Part shown: one piece after another, positions 50,970-58,509 of the stretch
Layout of the letters: every line of letters begins with the position of its first letter
How positions within the stretch are numbered: position 1 is the first letter of the stretch
DNA from: JAEUMY01 sp031394355
GTDB lineage: Bacteria > Pseudomonadota > Gammaproteobacteria > Burkholderiales > Usitatibacteraceae
Direction: 5' to 3'
Assembly: GCA_031394355.1 (NCBI GenBank)
Contig: JANNSU010000056.1
Location: forward strand, 96,325 to 160,324
Length of the DNA stretch: 64,000 bases
The notes under the pieces: generated by a model
The model's input: the letters and a program-made list of their open reading frames with translations, nothing else
Told to the model about the DNA's origin: nothing
Databases searched by the model: none
Made by a program: the position numbers and the translations under genes

Positions 50970-52022
50970 TCAGTGGGTTCGGGTGATTTTTGCCAGATGC
51001 CGCGGGCGGTCAGGGTCGAAGCCGCGTGCGCGCGCCAGCGCTTCCACCATCGGATAGAAACTCTGGATGGCGGCAATCGGGTCGAGATCCTCGGTAGCAG
51101 TGGCGACCAGCGGCAACATCATGCCGGGTGTGCCCGCCGGTGCTGCCAGCAGCACATTGGCACCCCGCGCCGTCATGTCTGTGGCGAGTTGCAGCAAGCC
51201 CGCCTGCGCGGGACCACGCGGCGCGAAGATGAGCAGCGGATAGCCCGCATCCACCAGCGCCATCGGGCCGTGCTGCACCTCCGCGCCGGAAAACGCTTCC
51301 GCCTGCATGGCGCAGGTTTCCTTGAGCTTCAGTGCGGCTTCCATCGCCACGGCAAGTCCGGTGCCGCGGCCGATGACAAACAGTTTGTCCAAGTCCTTCA
51401 GTACTGGCAGCGCGGCCGACCAGTCCAGATCTGCCGCCCGGGTCAGGGTGTCCGGCAAGCTTTGCAGCGCAGCCTCGAAGGCGGCATCCTGCTGCCACGC
51501 CGCGACGACGCGGGCACCAGCGACCATCTGTGCGATGAAACTTTTGGTCGCGGCGACACTTTTTTCTGCACCGGCATGCAAGGGGAACACCCACTGCGAG
51601 GCCAAGGCCAGCGGCGAATCGGGATCGTTCACGAACGCAGCGGTGATAGCGCCTTGCTCGCGGAAAAACTGCGTCGGCGCCACCAGATCCGGGCTTTGCC
51701 CTGACTGCGAGAAGGCGAGCGAGACGAGCCCCTCCGCCTGCAGCCTCGACTGGTAAAGCGTGATCACCGACATAGGCAGCGATGTCACCAGCCGACCCAT
51801 TCGCGCCATGATGAGATAGGCCACGAATTGCGCAGCGTGGTCCGAGCTGCCGCGCGCAACGGTCAACATCGAGCGGTTGTTCTGCCCGCGCAGGTGCGCA
51901 CCGAATCCGGCGTAGACCGCGCGGTCTGCCGCCAGCTGGCGGGCGATGGCAGCGGGTGCCTCGCGGGCTTCGAGCAGCATGCGCGTCACCGGGGGTGCGG
52001 TCTCAAGCACTTCGGTCGTCAC
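50970..52022 (-). CDS. SIS-type glucosamine-6-phosphate deaminase (NagB-II)
   Basis: 350 residues with two SIS domains: SMLTVARGSSDHAAQFVAYLI ... SQSGQSPDLVAPTQFFREQGA and VIGRGTGLAVAMEAALKLKETCAMQAEAFSGAEVQHGPMALV. It resembles the GlmS isomerase half without the glutaminase half, the form used as deaminase (NagB-II) in Shewanella and others. GTG 52022 is chosen because homologues begin near TTEVLETAP; the frame extends through nagA. It overlaps nagA by 20 bp. Product is fructose-6-phosphate plus ammonia. Confidence 0.9.
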   Translation of the reverse strand: MTTEVLETAPPVTRMLLEAREAPAAIARQLAADRAVYAGFGAHLRGQNNRSMLTVARGSSDHAAQFVAYLIMARMGRLVTSLPMSVITLYQSRLQAEGLVSLAFSQSGQSPDLVAPTQFFREQGAITAAFVNDPDSPLALASQWVFPLHAGAEKSVAATKSFIAQMVAGARVVAAWQQDAAFEAALQSLPDTLTRAADLDWSAALPVLKDLDKLFVIGRGTGLAVAMEAALKLKETCAMQAEAFSGAEVQHGPMALVDAGYPLLIFAPRGPAQAGLLQLATDMTARGANVLLAAPAGTPGMMLPLVATATEDLDPIAAIQSFYPMVEALARARGFDPDRPRHLAKITRTH

Positions 52023-53145
52023 GTGACACGCCTTCCACGAAGACGTCTTCCAATTGCAGGTCGCGGTCCAGACAGACAATGTCAGCCCACGCACCAGGTA
52101 CGAGTCGGCCGCGATCTTCCTCACCGAGATGGTCGGCGGCGAATGTCGATACACGCTGGGACGCCTCGATGAGATCGAGGCCCAGCACGTTGACCAGATT
52201 GCGTAGCGCCTCGTCGAGCGTGAGCGTTGATCCAGCCAGTGTGCCATCGGCCAGACGCACACCACCCATGCACTTGGTGACCGTGTGTCGGCCCAGTCGA
52301 TACTCGCCATCGGGCATGCCGGTGGCAGAGGTGGAGTCTGTGACGCAAAACAGTTTTGGGATGGAGCGTAGCGCCACGCGCAGGGCACCGGGATGCACAT
52401 GCAGCAGGTCCGGGATGATCTCTGCGTAGGTGGCATGTGCAAGCGCTGCTCCGGCGAGCCCCGGCTCGCGATGATGGAACGCACTCATCGCGTTGAAGAG
52501 ATGCGTGAAGCCGGTGGCGCCCTTCTGCAGCGCAGCGACCCCTTCTTCGTAGCTGGCAAGGCTGTGGCCCAGCTGTACGCGATATCCGGCATCGCAGAGC
52601 GACTTGATGACTTCCAGATTTCCCGGCATTTCCGGAGCCAGGGTGATGAGCTTGATCGGCACCATGCCGGAAAGCGCGCCCAGCTCGTTTGCCAGCAGGG
52701 GTCGCGCGAAATCTGGTTGCGCGCCCAGCTTGCCGGGATTGATGTACGGCCCCTCCAGATGCACGCCAAGAATGCGCGCGCCAAAGCTCTGCTGCGTGGC
52801 CAGCACGGCTGCCAGACCCGAGAACGCCGTTTCGAGATCGCTGTGCGGTGCCGTCATCGTGGTGGCAAGGAGCGATGTGGTGCCGCGTTCCGCATGCAGC
52901 TTGGCGATATGCATGGCGGCACGCCCGCCTTCCATGATGTCGTGGCCCGCGCCACCGTGAACGTGGCAGTCGATGAAGCCAGGTAGCAAGATGGGAATGA
53001 GCGAATCGCGCACCGATTCTGTGGAGACAGGTTCGCCGTGAATGCGGTGGATGCGGCCCGCCTCGCTGCCCGACCCGAGGGTGAGTTCGCCACGAATGAA
53101 GCCGTCCGTCGTGAGGATGTGTCCAGACAGGACGCGTGCGTTCAT
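52003..53145 (-). CDS. nagA: N-acetylglucosamine-6-phosphate deacetylase NagA
   Basis: Amidohydrolase of 380 residues. Motifs: LPGFIDCHVHGGAGHD (HxH), GVHLEGPYINPGKLGAQP with the metal-binding Glu, VQLGHSLASYEEG, TGFTHLFNAMSAFHHREPG and VTDSTSATGMPDG with catalytic Asp. The gene overlaps nagR upstream by 4 bp and the deaminase downstream. Confidence 0.96.
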   Translation of the reverse strand: MNARVLSGHILTTDGFIRGELTLGSGSEAGRIHRIHGEPVSTESVRDSLIPILLPGFIDCHVHGGAGHDIMEGGRAAMHIAKLHAERGTTSLLATTMTAPHSDLETAFSGLAAVLATQQSFGARILGVHLEGPYINPGKLGAQPDFARPLLANELGALSGMVPIKLITLAPEMPGNLEVIKSLCDAGYRVQLGHSLASYEEGVAALQKGATGFTHLFNAMSAFHHREPGLAGAALAHATYAEIIPDLLHVHPGALRVALRSIPKLFCVTDSTSATGMPDGEYRLGRHTVTKCMGGVRLADGTLAGSTLTLDEALRNLVNVLGLDLIEASQRVSTFAADHLGEEDRGRLVPGAWADIVCLDRDLQLEDVFVEGVSRDDRSA

Positions 53146-53909
53146 TCGCTGTCCGCCGCCGGTTCGCGACGCAGTTCGGCAACGAAATCGTAGTAGTCGC
53201 TGCGGCAGTATGAATGCGTGAGTTCGACCGCCTGGCCACTTTCCAGATAGCCCACGCGGGTGATGAACAGCACCGCTTGGCCCAGCGCAATGCGAAGCTG
53301 CGTGGCGAGCTGCGCATCGGCATTCATGGCGCGCAAATGCTGAATGGCGCGGGACGGCGCATGCCGCAGCTTGGCGAGATGGTCATACAGCGAGCCCTCC
53401 ACCATCTCTGGCCGTGGCAGGACGGACTGCGGAATGACCGTGACCTCGTAGGCCATCACCACATCATCGGCAAGGCGGAGGCGTTGCAGCCGTGCCACCT
53501 TGCTGCCGGGCAGGAGGTTGAGGCTGTGCAACTCATCCGGTGTGGCGTCCGTGATGGCGCGTTTCAGCCAGGTGGAATTGGGAATATGGCCGCGGCGGCG
53601 CAGCTCTTCGGAAAAGCTCGACAGCCGCGACAACGGCTGCTCCAGCTTCGGCGCGATGTAGTTGCCCGATCCGCGACGGCGGACGATGAGGCCTTGCTCC
53701 ACCAGCTGGTCAATGGCTTTTCGTGCCGTCACGCGCGACAGGCCCAGTGATTCGGACAGCAAGCGTTCCGATGGCAGTGCCTCTTGGCTCTGGAAGCGGC
53801 CATCGCGGATTGATTCAGCCAGCTTGCGCGCCAGTTGCAGATACAAGGGCGAGCTGTCGCTTGCCACCGGTTTCAGCGCGGCAATACGGTTCTTCTTCAT
53901 GTCGGGCAT
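53142..53909 (-). CDS. nagR: GntR/HutC-family regulator of amino-sugar genes
   Basis: 255 residues. Winged helix LAESIRDGRFQSQEALPSERLLSESLGLSRVTARKAIDQLVEQGLIVRRRGSGNYIAPK (about 28-90) and a UTRA effector domain after residue 110, with the usual VAYEVTVIPQSVLP and ALGQAVLFITRVGYLESGQAVELTHSYCRSDYYDF. HutC-group regulators of this kind (NagR/NagQ/DasR) sense GlcNAc-6-P or GlcN-6-P. Overlaps nagK by 13 bp and nagA by 4 bp, so it autoregulates with the operon. Likely operators are at 38031 and 54840. Confidence 0.92.
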   Translation of the reverse strand: MPDMKKNRIAALKPVASDSSPLYLQLARKLAESIRDGRFQSQEALPSERLLSESLGLSRVTARKAIDQLVEQGLIVRRRGSGNYIAPKLEQPLSRLSSFSEELRRRGHIPNSTWLKRAITDATPDELHSLNLLPGSKVARLQRLRLADDVVMAYEVTVIPQSVLPRPEMVEGSLYDHLAKLRHAPSRAIQHLRAMNADAQLATQLRIALGQAVLFITRVGYLESGQAVELTHSYCRSDYYDFVAELRREPAADSE

Positions 53910-54799
53910 CTTGCGTCGGATTGAACTTGGCGGTGCATCCAGCGCAGCGCGCCGGTGGCCGCATCATGCTTCGGCGCGTGGCGGCGTGCCTGCAGCGCGG
54001 CGGGGAGCCGGTCGGCCAGCCGCTCGCCAATGCTGCCGATGAAGCAGATCGGCAAGGTAGCGCCCGGATCGATGGCCCCGGCGATATCGGTCAGTGCGGT
54101 GGTGGCCTCATTGAGCAGACGCTCGGCGGTGCTGTCTCGTGCCGCCTCGTCAAACACCAGCGGTGCGAGCTGCGCGTAGCCGAACTGCGCGGAGCGATTG
54201 CACCAGTCCTGCAATGCAGTACGGTCATCGCCACACATTGCGAATATTCGCGTGGCGAGCGAGCCGGGCATGGCGCGCCCATCCATCACGCATTGCGCAT
54301 GGCGCATCGCCTTCAGTCCCAGCCACGCACCGCTGCCTTCATCACCAACCGGGAATCCCCAGCCCGATGCCCGCAGGCGGCGCCCATCGGGATGCAGTGC
54401 CTCGCCCACCGAGCCTGTGCCCGCTGCGACGATGGCGCCGGGGCCGGCATCATGCGCACCGAGCAGCATTGCGAACGCATCCGTCTCCAGCACCAGTTGG
54501 CCAAAGCCGGGATTGCCGGCAATGAATGCTTCGCGCCAGGGTGCGTAGGACGCACCCGAGAGTCCGGCGCACAGCGCACAGTGCGCCAGCTGCGGCGTCC
54601 CGAGACCGTTCTCGCTGAAGGCCTGCATGACGGCGGCCTCAACTTCCACCCAGGCTTTTGCCACACCCTGACCCAATGCAGAAGGCCCTGCGCGTCCTTG
54701 GCCCGCGATACGGCCGTCCGCATGGGCGACGACGGCGCGTGTGCCGCTGCCGCCGCCATCCACGCCGATCAGGTATCCGGGAGAGTTCAAATTCGCCAC
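53897..54799 (-). CDS. BadF/BadG-family amino-sugar kinase (GlcNAc/MurNAc kinase)
   Basis: About 300 residues of the ASKHA fold: YLIGVDGGGSGTRAVVAHADG (phosphate 1), AGLSGASYAPWRE, VAAGTGSVGEALHPDGRRLRASGWGFPVGDEGSGAWLG (phosphate 2 and sugar site) and ICFIGSIGERLADRLP. This group includes eukaryotic NAGK and clostridial MurK, which phosphorylates both GlcNAc and MurNAc. GTG 54799 or TTG 54790 puts the start just before the fold; the open frame to 54865 runs through the operator. A palindrome copy reads RIFA in LATRIFAMCGDD. Confidence 0.85.
   Translation of the reverse strand: MANLNSPGYLIGVDGGGSGTRAVVAHADGRIAGQGRAGPSALGQGVAKAWVEVEAAVMQAFSENGLGTPQLAHCALCAGLSGASYAPWREAFIAGNPGFGQLVLETDAFAMLLGAHDAGPGAIVAAGTGSVGEALHPDGRRLRASGWGFPVGDEGSGAWLGLKAMRHAQCVMDGRAMPGSLATRIFAMCGDDRTALQDWCNRSAQFGYAQLAPLVFDEAARDSTAERLLNEATTALTDIAGAIDPGATLPICFIGSIGERLADRLPAALQARRHAPKHDAATGALRWMHRQVQSDARCPT
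54240..54251. repeat. Iterated palindrome, copy 22 (sugar kinase gene)
   Basis: RIFA phase. Confidence 0.95.
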
Positions 54800-54839
54800 C
54801 AAAGGGTTTGCAAGTGAGGAGTGCCGGGCTACAATGCAC

Positions 54840-54864
54840 TGGTAATAAAACCAATTTAATACCA
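54840..54864. promoter_or_regulatory. Candidate GntR (NagR) operator between the kinase operon and the SpmAB-like gene
   Basis: TGGTA...TACCA ends over 25 bp (54840-54844 and 54860-54864), with an inner TGGT-N6-ACCA at 54840-54853. The minus strand reads TGGTATTAA, as at 38032-38040. It sits where both divergent genes would be controlled. Confidence 0.5.
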
Positions 54865-54921
54865 AAGGCCGGTGCCGTCAATCGCCAGGTCTCGGAACAG
54901 GTCAGCGGGGAGGTGTACGAC

Positions 54922-56160
54922 ATGGCACTGACATACATCTGGGCAGGCTTTTTCATCGTTGGTTTTGTGGCGGCACTGATCCAGTGGCTCTTCCTCGGCG
55001 ACTCGGAAGTTTTCAAGCGCATCATCGACGGGACGTTTGATTCCGCGCGCGTTGGCGTGATGGAAATCGCGCTGCCGCTGGCGGGCGTGATGACGCTCTG
55101 GCTGGGCATCCTCACCATCGGCGAGAAGGCTGGTGCCATCGACTTCGTGGCGAAACTGATCGCGCCGTTCTTCTCGCGCATATTCCCCGGCGTGCCGAAA
55201 GGCCATCCCGCCACCGGCCTCATGGTGATGAACTACTCGGCCAACTTTCTCGGTCTCGACAATGCAGCGACACCGGTCGGCCTCAAAGCCATGTCCAGCC
55301 TGCAGGAGCTGAATCCCAACAAGGACGAGGCCACCGATGCGCAGATCATGTTCCTCGTGCTGCAGACGGCGGGCCTCACGCTGATCCCGCTGACCGTCAT
55401 GGCGCAGCGCGCCGTGCTGGGTGCCAAAGACCCGTCGGACATTTTCATTCCCACGCTGATTGCCACCTTCGCCGGCACGTTCGTGGCACTCATCGCGGTT
55501 GCGCTGAAGCAGCGCATCAGGCTCCTGGACCCGGTCATCATGGTGTGGCTGGGCAGCGCGCTCAGCATCGTCGTCGGCATCGTGTGGTTCATGAGCACGC
55601 AAATGACGCGGGAAGAAATCCAGGCCGTATCCAAAGTCGCAGCCAACCTCATCCTGCTTTCGGTGATCGTCATCTTCATCACCGGCGCACTCAGGAAAAA
55701 GGTCAACGTCTACGAAGCCTTCATCGAAGGTGCCAAGGGCGGCATTCAGACCTCCATCACCATCATCCCTTATCTCGTCGGCATGCTGGTCGCCATCAGC
55801 GTGCTGCGCAATTCCGGTGTGCTCGGCATGATCGTCAACGGCTTCTCATGGTTCTTCGCCATGCTCGGCTTCAACACGGACTTCACGCCGGGGCTGCCCA
55901 CAGCCATCATGAAATCCATCTCCGGCTCCGGCGCCCGCGCCATGATGATCGAGGCCATGAAGACCTACGGCGTTGACAGCTTCGTCGGCCGCCTCGTCTC
56001 CATCCTGCAAGGCTCGTCCGACACCACGTTCTACATCATCGCGCTCTACTTCGGCTCAGTCGGCATCACCAGGACGCGCTATGCGATCACGTATGGATTG
56101 CTGGCGGATGTGGCGGGGGTGATTGCGGCGATCTGGGTGGCGTATTTGTTTTTTCACTGA
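54922..56160 (+). CDS. SpmA-SpmB fusion, nucleoside-recognition (Gate) domain membrane protein
   Basis: 412 residues, about ten hydrophobic segments in two halves. The N-half is SpmA-like (ALPLAGVMTLWLGILTIGEKAGAIDFVAKLIAPFFSRIFPGVPKGHPATGLMVMNYSANFLGLDNAATPVGLKAM) and the C-half SpmB-like (IEGAKGGIQTSITIIPYLVGMLVAISVLRNSG, QGSSDTTFYIIALYFGSVGITRTRYAI). Bacillus SpmA and SpmB act in spore core dehydration; fused forms in Gram-negatives have no proven role, though the Gate domain suggests transport. Being under the nag operator suggests a job in amino-sugar use. ATG 54922 follows GGGGAGG. Confidence 0.85.
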   Translation: MALTYIWAGFFIVGFVAALIQWLFLGDSEVFKRIIDGTFDSARVGVMEIALPLAGVMTLWLGILTIGEKAGAIDFVAKLIAPFFSRIFPGVPKGHPATGLMVMNYSANFLGLDNAATPVGLKAMSSLQELNPNKDEATDAQIMFLVLQTAGLTLIPLTVMAQRAVLGAKDPSDIFIPTLIATFAGTFVALIAVALKQRIRLLDPVIMVWLGSALSIVVGIVWFMSTQMTREEIQAVSKVAANLILLSVIVIFITGALRKKVNVYEAFIEGAKGGIQTSITIIPYLVGMLVAISVLRNSGVLGMIVNGFSWFFAMLGFNTDFTPGLPTAIMKSISGSGARAMMIEAMKTYGVDSFVGRLVSILQGSSDTTFYIIALYFGSVGITRTRYAITYGLLADVAGVIAAIWVAYLFFH

Positions 56161-56316
56161 GCTCGGCGAGTCAAGTTTGAAATGGTTCAAGGCGCGATTT
56201 TGGACTGCGCTGCATGGAATCCGAAGACAAAGCAGCGCATTCTCCAACTCGTGGTTTGAAATTCAGAAGGGGCACTTTCATGGCAATAGTTATTACTGTA
56301 CAAAACTGCACTCTGT

Positions 56317-56328
56317 GCGAATATTCGC
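56317..56328. repeat. Iterated palindrome, copy 23 (intergenic)
   Basis: 12-bp core only, 55 bp before the attC-like site. Confidence 0.95.
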
Positions 56329-56382
56329 CGGTAAATCATTTGATTGGCAGAGTTTGGGCCGAGTTCGGCGGGCGGTAGGCAC

Positions 56383-56471
56383 GGCTAACCATCATCAAGC
56401 GGACAGCCGCCCCGAAATTTGACTGAACTGAGCTTACCCGCGGCCGCTGTCGCTTGATTCATTCGTTGGCC
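56383..56471 (+). other. attC-like recombination site 1
   Basis: Outer boxes GGCTAAC (56383-56389) and GTTGGCC (56465-56471) are inverse copies with one mismatch. Next, ATCAAGCGGACAGC faces GCTGTCGCTTGAT with a single unpaired G, the extrahelical base typical of integron attC arms. 89 bp with a variable centre. No integrase gene in the window. Confidence 0.6.
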
Positions 56472-56530
56472 TCACCAGGGGACGAGCGCGCCCTGTCGTT
56501 GCCGAGGTCGTGCCAAGACTTTCTTTCCCT

Positions 56531-57337
56531 CTACGGGACGCTGCCCTTCACGACCCAGGCGGTCGCAGCGTAGGACCGGGTGCCGTCGGCCTCCCCATCC
56601 AGATACGCCAGCCTCACGACCTCTCGAAGTCTCGCCTTGGCTTCCGCGCCGAGCGTGCCGACGTACGCCGCAACCGGCCCTTCCTTGCCTTCGAGGGGGG
56701 CCCAGAAGTCAGCAAATGATGCGAATTCCATGCGTATGGTCAGCATGTCTTGCACGACCTCGGTCAGGCCCGCGTCACGCCAGGCACTTGCAAGATCTCC
56801 GGGTCGACTCATTGGCCTCGTGAACGCAGCGGCTCTGGCCTCGCACCCATTCTGGTCGATTGCGGCCGCCGCATCATAAAACATTCGCAGGGTAACGAAC
56901 CCTCCTCGCGTATCCCAGGTGGCGGCGGCGACCGTCCCGCCGGGACGCGTCACGCGGCGCATCTCGCGCACTGCCAGATCGGGTTGCGGGAGGAACTGGA
57001 GGACAAGCATGGAAAGTGTGTGGTCGAAGGAAGCGTCTGGAAACGGTAGCGCATGCGCATCCCCTGCCTGGAACCCCAGACGAACGTCAACATTGCGGCG
57101 GTTGGCATACTCGACGTACGTCGCAGAAAGGTCCAGGCTGCGCACGCTGACGATCTTCGAATCGTTTGCGAGGCACATCGCCAGATTGCCCGTGCCGCAT
57201 CCGACATCTAGCACCTGCAGTGCGCCGGTTGTACCGGCGAAGCGGATGAACAGGGGTGCGAGACGCCGGCTCCAGCGGCCCATCTGCAGCTCGTAGCCCT
57301 CTCCATCCGAGGATGCAAACTTGTTGGCAGTTGTCAT
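56531..57337 (-). CDS. Class I SAM-dependent methyltransferase
   Basis: 268 residues. SAM-binding motif I LQVLDVGCGTGNLAMCLA near residue 40, motif II around DVRLGFQAGDAHALPFPDASFDHTLSMLVLQF, post-I acidic residue in SLDLS, and VTRPGGTVAAATWD. Methyltransf_11/25 type (UbiE-like). Substrate unknown. It stands alone between the attC-like site and the Bug gene, with both neighbours unrelated, so no pathway can be inferred. Confidence 0.85.
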   Translation of the reverse strand: MTTANKFASSDGEGYELQMGRWSRRLAPLFIRFAGTTGALQVLDVGCGTGNLAMCLANDSKIVSVRSLDLSATYVEYANRRNVDVRLGFQAGDAHALPFPDASFDHTLSMLVLQFLPQPDLAVREMRRVTRPGGTVAAATWDTRGGFVTLRMFYDAAAAIDQNGCEARAAAFTRPMSRPGDLASAWRDAGLTEVVQDMLTIRMEFASFADFWAPLEGKEGPVAAYVGTLGAEAKARLREVVRLAYLDGEADGTRSYAATAWVVKGSVP

Positions 57338-57403
57338 GCGGTTGAGTCCCGGCCTGCTACCGGATGCGGCCGCGTCAGCACACGGGTTCGTGCACCGGGC
57401 CTG

Positions 57404-58372
57404 TTATTCAAGCTTTAGTCCGATCGCCTTGACCAGTCCTGCGTTCATGCGAGTTTCATTGCTCACGAATGCTTCGAATTCAGTCGGGGTCATCACCATG
57501 GGATCGACGCCAAGCGCCGTCAGCTTGTCCTTCACCTTGGGCTCCTGCAACGCCTTGAGCGTCTCGCGGTACAGCTTGTCGACGACTTCGCGTGGCGTCC
57601 TGGCGGGCAGGAAGAGCCCCAACCACATCGGATACTCCGCATCGTTGTAGCCCGCTTCGCGGAGGGTTGGCACATCCGGTAGCGCAGAGGAGCGCGTCAC
57701 ACTGTTCACCGCCAAGGCCGTGAGCTTGCCGCCCCGAATCTGGGGAAGGGCGGCCCCCAGCGCGACAAAGGCGAAGTCGATGCGTCCCGCGATGACTTCG
57801 GTGATCATCTCCGCACCGCCCTTGAACGGGACATGCACGGCAGCCACGCCTGCGCTGAGCCGGAAGCGCTCCGCGCTGAGATGCGATGCAGACCCAACGC
57901 CGGGCGAGGAAAAATTGAATGCTCCCGGTTTTGCCTCGGCCGCAGCGACCAGATCACGGACCACCTTAAAACGTCGGTCCGGGGAAACCACCAGGACGAA
58001 CGGCGTGACCCCTAGCGGGACCACTGCCGCGAAGTCGTGAGCGGGACGATAGGTCAAGTTCGGATACAGCGCTGGTGCTATGGCGTGCGCGGCCGAGTTG
58101 ACGAGGATCGTATGGCCATCGGGGTCCGACCTGGCGACAACGCTGGCACCCAGCGTCTGGCCCGCCCCGGGTCGATTTTCCACAACGATGGCCTGCCCGA
58201 GCTGAGTAGTGAGCTGCCCGAACACGAGGCGGGGAACGATGTCGATCACGCTGCCCGGCGAGATAGGCACGATTGCTTTGATCGGCTTTGTCGGCCAAGT
58301 TTCCGCAAGAGCCTGCGCGGCTGCAACCCCCAGCCCCAGGGCGGTCAGCAGCATCACGAATCTGTATTTCAT
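57404..58372 (-). CDS. Bug/TctC-family periplasmic solute-binding protein
   Basis: 322 residues with signal peptide ending AAAQALAE. The family core is clear: WPTKPIKAIVPISPGSVIDIVPRLV, VVENRPGAGQTLGASVVARSDPDGHTIL, HVPFKGGAEMITEVIAGRID and SALPDVPTLREAGY. These bind carboxylates or other small acids, often without their own permease. ATG 58372 has a GGAGGA ribosome site. No TctAB permease genes adjoin. It is divergent from a lysR gene, which probably controls it. Confidence 0.92.
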   Translation of the reverse strand: MKYRFVMLLTALGLGVAAAQALAETWPTKPIKAIVPISPGSVIDIVPRLVFGQLTTQLGQAIVVENRPGAGQTLGASVVARSDPDGHTILVNSAAHAIAPALYPNLTYRPAHDFAAVVPLGVTPFVLVVSPDRRFKVVRDLVAAAEAKPGAFNFSSPGVGSASHLSAERFRLSAGVAAVHVPFKGGAEMITEVIAGRIDFAFVALGAALPQIRGGKLTALAVNSVTRSSALPDVPTLREAGYNDAEYPMWLGLFLPARTPREVVDKLYRETLKALQEPKVKDKLTALGVDPMVMTPTEFEAFVSNETRMNAGLVKAIGLKLE

Positions 58373-58463
58373 CAAGTCCTCCTCATCGCAATCGGGCGCG
58401 CCCACTGCGGCGCGTGCATTCACGGGGACAATGTAGTTTGGCCAAGACATCACGTCCAATACA

Positions 58464-58496
58464 TATAATGCAAGAACATCAATGCCGAATTGGCAT
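58464..58496. promoter_or_regulatory. Bug/lysR intergenic promoter and LysR-type operator
   Basis: TATAAT at 58464-58469 and the inverted repeat ATGCC-N5-GGCAT at 58482-58496, directly before the lysR start, as expected for autoregulation by a LysR protein. Confidence 0.55.
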
Positions 58497-58509
58497 AAAG
58501 AGGCAGATC

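Larger units (their letters stand above)
56161..56530. other. 370-bp non-coding stretch with a palindrome and an attC-like site
   Basis: No supported gene; a 99-codon plus-strand frame crosses it with no recognisable content. It holds palindrome copy 23 and the attC-like stem-loop at 56383-56471. Local composition is more AT-rich than the genes around it. Confidence 0.6.
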
